A DNA stretch of 64,000 bases from UBA1952 sp965246785 (GTDB lineage Bacteria; Bacteroidota; Bacteroidia; Chitinophagales; Chitinophagaceae): contig CBDFFM010000027.1 in NCBI GenBank assembly GCA_965246785.1, forward strand, positions 124,001 through 188,000. The letters run 5' to 3'. The number at the start of each line of letters is the position of its first letter. Position 1 is the stretch's first letter. The notes below the pieces were generated by a model, which saw only the letters and a list, made by a program, of their open reading frames with translations, ran no database searches and had not been told where the DNA came from. Of the stretch, positions 60,342 to 64,000 are shown piece after piece. The translations under genes were made by a program, and so were the position numbers.

Positions 60342-61678
60342 GATATAGTGCGTAGGCGGTTTTGCGTGATACGGGTGTAGGCCAATAAGAGCAGGCCAAT
60401 GATGAAGAAGGCGCCCAATGCCAGCACGGAAGCCCGCTGGCTGCCCGTAGCCTCCTGTATTGCGCCGAAGGAAAACATCCCGATCACAATCGCGATCTTT
60501 TCCGTCACATCGTAGAAAGAAAAGAAGGAAGTTGTATCGCGCGTCTCGGGCATCAGCTTGCTGTATGTGGAGCGGCTCAGCGACTGCACACCACCCATCA
60601 CAAAGCCTACCACCACCGCCAGCATATAAAACGCATTGGGGTTGTGCGAGGGCAGCAGATAGCCGGCTACGCAAATGCCGATCCATACCGCAACGCATAT
60701 CATCAGCGCGCGGATATTGCCCAGCGCAGCGGAGACTTTTGAAATAGCCCATGCGCCGGGAATGGCAATTACCTGGATGATGAGGATGGAAACAATCAGG
60801 TTTTCCGTAGGAATGGCAAGCTCACTTTTGCCGTAGAGCGTAGCGGCGAGCATCACCGTTTGTACGCCCATATTGTAGAAGAAGAATGCAACCAGATAAC
60901 GCTTCAGCACCGGCAGCTTTTTGAGCTGCGCCCATACTTTGCGCAGCTCGCTGTAGCCCTGCGACAGCTTTTGCGAAGCCCCCGCCACCGGCCCGCGGCC
61001 TGCCGGCAGCCTTGTAAGCGGAATGATGGAAAAGCCCAGCCACCAAAGGCCCGTCAGCGCAAATGAAAGCTGCGAGGCATAGCCCTTTGTAATGCCGAAC
61101 AGGTCATTCTTCAGCACAAAGACGAAACAAATCAGCTGCAGCAGAATGCTGCCTACATAACCGTAGGCAAAGCCTTGCGCGCTTACCTTATCGCGCTCCT
61201 CAAAGGTGGCAATGTCGGGCAGGTAGCTGTTGTAAAACACAAGGCTCCCCCAGAAGCCTACGCACGCCACAATCGTGAGGCCGAGGCCGAGGCCGAGCGT
61301 GTGCTCGTCAAAGAAGTACAGCCCGCTGCACGAAAGGCTGCCCAGAATGGCAAAGAAGCGCAGGAAGCTTTTCTTATTGCCGCGACTGTCTGCAATAGAC
61401 GACAGGAGCGGAGAAATAACGGCCACGATAGCGAAGGCAACCGCAAGCGCATATTGATAAAGCGCAGTATTGATAAAGCGGTGCCCGAAGAACACCACAT
61501 AATCCACCGTATCGTCTTTCCCATCGCCGGTGATGCTCTCGTAGTACGCGGGGAAGATGGTGGAGGTAATGACGAGGTTGTAGGCAGAGTTGGCCCAGTC
61601 GTACATGCTCCAGGCGCGGTGGAGGCGCTTGTTGGATGTTGTATTGCCGGATTGCTGTATTGTTGGATTGCTGGGCAT
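60338..61678 (-). CDS. MFS transporter of the UMF1/ATG22-like family
   Basis: The 446-aa membrane protein has about 11-12 helices. The N-terminal signature YDWANSAYNLVITSTIFPAYY and the later VYNSYLPDIATFEERDKVSAQGFAYGYVGS match the UMF1 family, and GGVQSLSRSTYSKLMPET is typical. The N-terminal 15 residues (MPSNPTIQQSGNTTSN) are translated simple-sequence repeats like those seen upstream, so the true start may be the later Met of MYDWANSAY. The function is unknown; yeast Atg22 is a vacuolar amino-acid exporter. It is coupled to the MBL hydrolase gene. Confidence 0.88.
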   Translation of the reverse strand: MPSNPTIQQSGNTTSNKRLHRAWSMYDWANSAYNLVITSTIFPAYYESITGDGKDDTVDYVVFFGHRFINTALYQYALAVAFAIVAVISPLLSSIADSRGNKKSFLRFFAILGSLSCSGLYFFDEHTLGLGLGLTIVACVGFWGSLVFYNSYLPDIATFEERDKVSAQGFAYGYVGSILLQLICFVFVLKNDLFGITKGYASQLSFALTGLWWLGFSIIPLTRLPAGRGPVAGASQKLSQGYSELRKVWAQLKKLPVLKRYLVAFFFYNMGVQTVMLAATLYGKSELAIPTENLIVSILIIQVIAIPGAWAISKVSAALGNIRALMICVAVWIGICVAGYLLPSHNPNAFYMLAVVVGFVMGGVQSLSRSTYSKLMPETRDTTSFFSFYDVTEKIAIVIGMFSFGAIQEATGSQRASVLALGAFFIIGLLLLAYTRITQNRLRTIS

Positions 61679-61756
61679 GGCGTGGGGTCAAATGTAGCGA
61701 GGGCAGCTTGTAAGAACGCGGGCGGATGCTTTAGCATAAATGCTGCCAGAGCGCAG

Positions 61757-61893
61757 GGCTATGCTGAGCGACCGGGACGCTTGACGCGTCCCGGTCGCTC
61801 AGCATAGCCGAAGCGCCTGCCCGTTAGCTGTGCCGGTAACATTTGGGTAGGCGCTTCGGCTACGCTCAGCGACCGGGCTTTCTGCGAAAGCCC
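61757..61893. repeat. Compound palindromic repeat element
   Basis: Left arm 61757-61780 (GGCTATGCTGAGCGACCGGG...) and right arm 61786-61809 are perfect 24-base inverted copies with a 5-base loop. A second stem pairs 61807-61822 with 61845-61860 (one mismatch). A third, truncated copy of the core follows at 61859-61877, then GGGCTTTC-TGC-GAAAGCCC. Nothing coding is seen. It is a dense palindrome cluster of MITE/REP type in the gap 61679-62323. Confidence 0.75.
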
Positions 61894-61916
61894 CACTTAG
61901 CATCTGCCCCTACTCC

Positions 61917-62013
61917 CGTCATTGCGAGCGCAGCGAAGCAACCTGCGCAAGTTGTGGGCAGATAACTTGTGCAGGTTGCTTCGTCGTCGCCCAGCCTCCT
62001 CCTCGCAATGACG
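61917..62013. repeat. CGTCATTGCGAG-type inverted repeat
   Basis: CGTCATTGCGAG and CTCGCAATGACG form the ends, and CGAAGCAACCTGC pairs with GCAGGTTGCTTCG in the interior, with an asymmetric insertion on the right side. It resembles the element at 48427-48450. Confidence 0.7.
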
Positions 62014-62110
62014 GGGTGTGGCAGGGATGGAAGCGGCATTGACCGCCGCTGGCACATGCATTGGGGGCAAAATAGTTCCAACAAATGCATTTTTCATTTA
62101 AAAATGGGTT

Positions 62111-62251
62111 TATTGGTTTCCAATGAGGTCATTTCTCAATAAACAATGATTTAGTTGGTGGCCAGTGAATGCTATTTTATTTCAAAAAATGATGTAATTG
62201 GTTTCCAATATGATGATTGCAAATACAAATTTGATAGTATTGGGCGCCAAC
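62111..62251. promoter_or_regulatory. Phased ATTGG-N3-CCAAT dyad array upstream of the hypothetical gene at 62324
   Basis: Four dyads lie 42-43 bases apart: TATTGGTTTCCAAT (62111), AGTTGGTGGCCAGT (62153), AATTGGTTTCCAAT (62196) and TATTGGGCGCCAAC (62238). The 13-base core ATTGG-N3-CCAAT is perfect at 62112 and 62197. 42 bp is four turns of DNA, so a bound dimer would lie on the same face at each site. The sequence between the dyads is AT-rich and shows no gene. The array ends about 72 bases before the gene start, so it may be its operator/promoter region. The earlier stretch 62014-62110 shows nothing clear. Confidence 0.65.
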
Positions 62252-62323
62252 TTGAGCATTTTAAAATCACACATTAGCTTTGAGGAGGCATCTTTCTATA
62301 AAAAATCAATAATCATCTGCCCA

Positions 62324-63025
62324 ATGACTGCGCTTTCTAAGAAAAAGGCTCCCTCCAAAGCTAAAACCAGCCCCGTCCGGCGTGTAACGGGCGAATTGCC
62401 GCGCAAGGATGCGGATGTTTTGAGCGTTGCGCAGGCGGTGAGTGGGAAGTGGAGCGCCACGCCGGCCGTTACGCTGGCGTGGATGAGCGCGGCGGCGTTT
62501 GCGGAGCTGGTAGCGCAGTATGCTACGATGTTTGGTGCAAAGCGCTCGGCGAGCGGGGTGCGCCCCTCGCAAACGTATAACCTACGGGTGCTGGACGCGC
62601 GCATTGCGGAGGCTACGACGGCGGTGAAGATTTATGTGAATGCGCGGGAGGGCACGCTGCGCAGCACGGCGCTGTACGCGCGCTTTGGCATGGTGCGGGA
62701 GGCGAAGATGTACCGCCTGCCGCAGGACAGGCAGAACCGCCTGGCGGCGCTGCGGGTGATGGCGGAGGCGGTGGAGGCGGAGGGCTTTGGCGCGAAGGCG
62801 TACGGCACGGCCTTCTGGACGGGGATGGCGGCGGATTATGAGGCTGCGCTGGATGCGGCAACGACGACGGACGGGGCCATTAGCGGTAGCGCGGCAAGAA
62901 AGAATGTGGCGAAGGCGGAAATCCTGAAGGTGATGAAGGCGCTGATGTGGGTGCTGCGGGGCAATTACCCGGACACGTACCGCCTGAAGTGGCGGGAATG
63001 GGGCTGGCAGAAGGAGGATTATTAG
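62324..63025 (+). CDS. Hypothetical protein, Ala-rich, DUF-like helical protein
   Basis: The start at ATG 62324 (MTALSKKKAPSKAKTSPVRR) is preferred; the in-frame codons upstream (62198) read through the operator-like array. The 233-aa product has a Lys/Ala-rich tail at the N-terminus, then an alpha-helical body with a Met-rich, Ala-rich composition (AAAFAELVAQYATMFGAKR; RLAALRVMAEAVEAEGFGAKAYG) and ends YRLKWREWGWQKEDY. No domain recognised, no signal or membrane segment. It follows the phased dyad array and precedes the aminopeptidase by 15 bases, so the two may be co-transcribed. Confidence 0.8.
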   Translation: MTALSKKKAPSKAKTSPVRRVTGELPRKDADVLSVAQAVSGKWSATPAVTLAWMSAAAFAELVAQYATMFGAKRSASGVRPSQTYNLRVLDARIAEATTAVKIYVNAREGTLRSTALYARFGMVREAKMYRLPQDRQNRLAALRVMAEAVEAEGFGAKAYGTAFWTGMAADYEAALDAATTTDGAISGSAARKNVAKAEILKVMKALMWVLRGNYPDTYRLKWREWGWQKEDY

Positions 63026-63040
63026 GGAGCTTTGGAAATT

Positions 63041-64000
63041 ATGAAACGATTGCTTTTTCTGCTCTTGCTGCTGCCGTTTTATGGGGATGCTTATACGCGG
63101 CAGGATACGTTAAGGGGGAGTAATGGCAGGGGGAGGGATTGGTGGGATGTGGTGCGGTATGATTTGAGGGTGGAGATTGATACTGCGACGAAGCGGATCA
63201 ATGGAAATTGCAGAATTATCTATCGCCTGATTGGTGAGCCGCGGGACAGTATGCAAATTGATTTGCAGGAAGGAATGCGGATAACAGACAGCCATCACGA
63301 CTGGAGACGTGACGGTAGTGTATACTGGCGAATACTACCGGGATCGTACCATGAAATCGGCAGCACCTTCTTTGTAGATATACCATTTGAAGGCAAGCCG
63401 CGCACGGCGGTCAACCCTCCCTGGGATGGCGGCTTTATCTGGACGAAGGACAGCATGGGCAAGCCTTGGATATCAGTAGCATGTCAGGGGTTGGGCGCGA
63501 GTAGCTGGTGGCCCTGCAAGGATTATCAGGGGGATGAGCCGGATAGCGGGATGTCGCTCCAAGTGACGCTTAAGAGCCATACCGTATTGCCTATATCAAA
63601 CGGGCGTATGACGCAAGTGGGTAACTACAAAATGGAGTACCATGGTGACCAGGCAATATTGACTGAGGATGATACATTTCAATGGTACGTCCACAACCCC
63701 ATCAACACCTACAACACCAGCTTCTACATCGGCGACTACGCCCACTGGCACGACACCCTCCATGGCGAGCAGGGCGTGCTGGACTTAGACTTCTACCCCC
63801 TCCGCTACAACGAGGCCAAAGCCCGCAAACAATGGACACAGGCCAAAGAGATGCTCCGCTGCTTTGAATGGTGGATAGGCCCCTACCCTTTCTACGAGGA
63901 TGGCTACAAGCTGGTGGAGGCCCCCTACCTCGGCATGGAGCACCAGAGCGCCATCGCCTACGGCAATCACTACACCAACGGCTACTACCGCCCCACCGGC
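63041..64000 (+). CDS. M1-family metallopeptidase (5' part; runs off the window)
   Basis: The frame is open from ATG 63041 to the end of the window (320 codons). A signal peptide is predicted (MKRLLFLLLLLPFYGDAYTRQ), so it is exported. The N-terminal M1 beta domain contains WWDVVRYDLRVEIDTATKRING, LGASSWWPCKDYQGDEPDSG and, at the end, YLGMEHQSAIAYGN, the G-x-M-E-x exopeptidase-loop region with H in the place of the usual Asn of GAMEN. The zinc HExxH lies beyond the window. Such aminopeptidases trim peptides in the periplasm. It starts 15 bases after the hypothetical gene. Confidence 0.9.
   Translation, partial: MKRLLFLLLLLPFYGDAYTRQDTLRGSNGRGRDWWDVVRYDLRVEIDTATKRINGNCRIIYRLIGEPRDSMQIDLQEGMRITDSHHDWRRDGSVYWRILPGSYHEIGSTFFVDIPFEGKPRTAVNPPWDGGFIWTKDSMGKPWISVACQGLGASSWWPCKDYQGDEPDSGMSLQVTLKSHTVLPISNGRMTQVGNYKMEYHGDQAILTEDDTFQWYVHNPINTYNTSFYIGDYAHWHDTLHGEQGVLDLDFYPLRYNEAKARKQWTQAKEMLRCFEWWIGPYPFYEDGYKLVEAPYLGMEHQSAIAYGNHYTNGYYRPTG

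Noticed and set aside
60342..60752. Longer start for the MBL hydrolase (420-residue frame)
   Set aside because: The extension overlaps the MFS transporter in another frame and has no match to the fold; ATG 60341 makes an ATGA overlap.
62198..62323. Upstream start for the 62324 hypothetical gene
   Set aside because: It would translate the operator-like array; ATG 62324 is preceded by AT-rich sequence and gives a charged, plausible start.

Overview
The window looks like a chromosomal segment of a Bacteroidota (Bacteroidetes) bacterium, most probably of the Chitinophagales/Chitinophagaceae type. The reasons are a fatty-acyl and envelope gene set typical of the phylum, a carboxypeptidase-regulatory-like outer-membrane barrel protein, the short eukaryote-like prolyl-tRNA synthetase, a Bacteroidetes-type arginine decarboxylase, an HU-like DNA-binding protein of the phylum's type, a TTTG-N21-TATATTTG promoter (the phylum's -33/-7 consensus) ahead of rpoB, and few Shine-Dalgarno sequences. 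Most genes are moderately GC-rich. A few AT-richer genes (about 17.96-18.76, 38.07-38.92, 43.60-43.95 and 48.69-49.47 kb) stand out by eye. No rRNA, tRNA or CRISPR array was seen.

Layout. 0-3 kb: protein quality control (3' end of ftsH, then grpE-dnaJ). 3-7.5 kb: proS with an apparent one-base frameshift, a Tyr/Gly-rich secreted protein and a FadL/OmpP1-like porin. 7.6-13.9 kb: 3-hydroxyacyl-CoA dehydrogenase, a membrane transglutaminase and a bifunctional PBP1A. 14.3-17.8 kb: Hsp20 and a large outer-membrane barrel protein. 18-25.4 kb: arginine decarboxylase, two DMT-type transporters, an O-antigen ligase/chain-length pair and prfA. 25.6-31.8 kb: small envelope proteins, a cold-shock protein, and mlaE-mlaF-mlaD bracketed by two fatty-acid desaturases, which reads as a membrane-lipid homeostasis block. 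31.9-36.4 kb: two closely related large paralogues of unknown function enclosing a DJ-1/PfpI protein and a secreted protein. 36.5-39.5 kb: a RAYT (Y1 transposase) with its palindromic repeats, an AT-rich membrane protein and an HU-like protein. 39.7-48.4 kb: rpoB and rpoC, interrupted by a small four-helix-bundle gene inside 32-bp inverted repeats. 48.7-50.5 kb: a lipoprotein, a broken HTH regulator and an array of elements on a 21-bp lattice. 50.6-55.9 kb: LptF/G permease, PAP2 phosphatase, GT39-like glycosyltransferase, acyl-CoA reductase and ferredoxin. 56-64 kb: DUF6438-like lipoprotein, dprA, a histidine kinase with an ethylene-receptor-like N-terminus, an MBL hydrolase/MFS transporter pair, large palindromes, a second phased operator-like array, a hypothetical gene and the 5' part of an M1 aminopeptidase.

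The most interesting items are: (i) the 21-bp phased repeat array beside a frameshifted XRE regulator (49.96-50.17 kb); (ii) the 42-43-bp phased ATTGG-N3-CCAAT array at 62.11-62.25 kb; (iii) the IVS-like cassette between rpoB and rpoC; (iv) the duplicated large protein family; (v) the putative copper/ethylene-type sensor kinase; and (vi) the RAYT with tandem REP-like units. All functions were assigned by reading motifs; no database search was possible.
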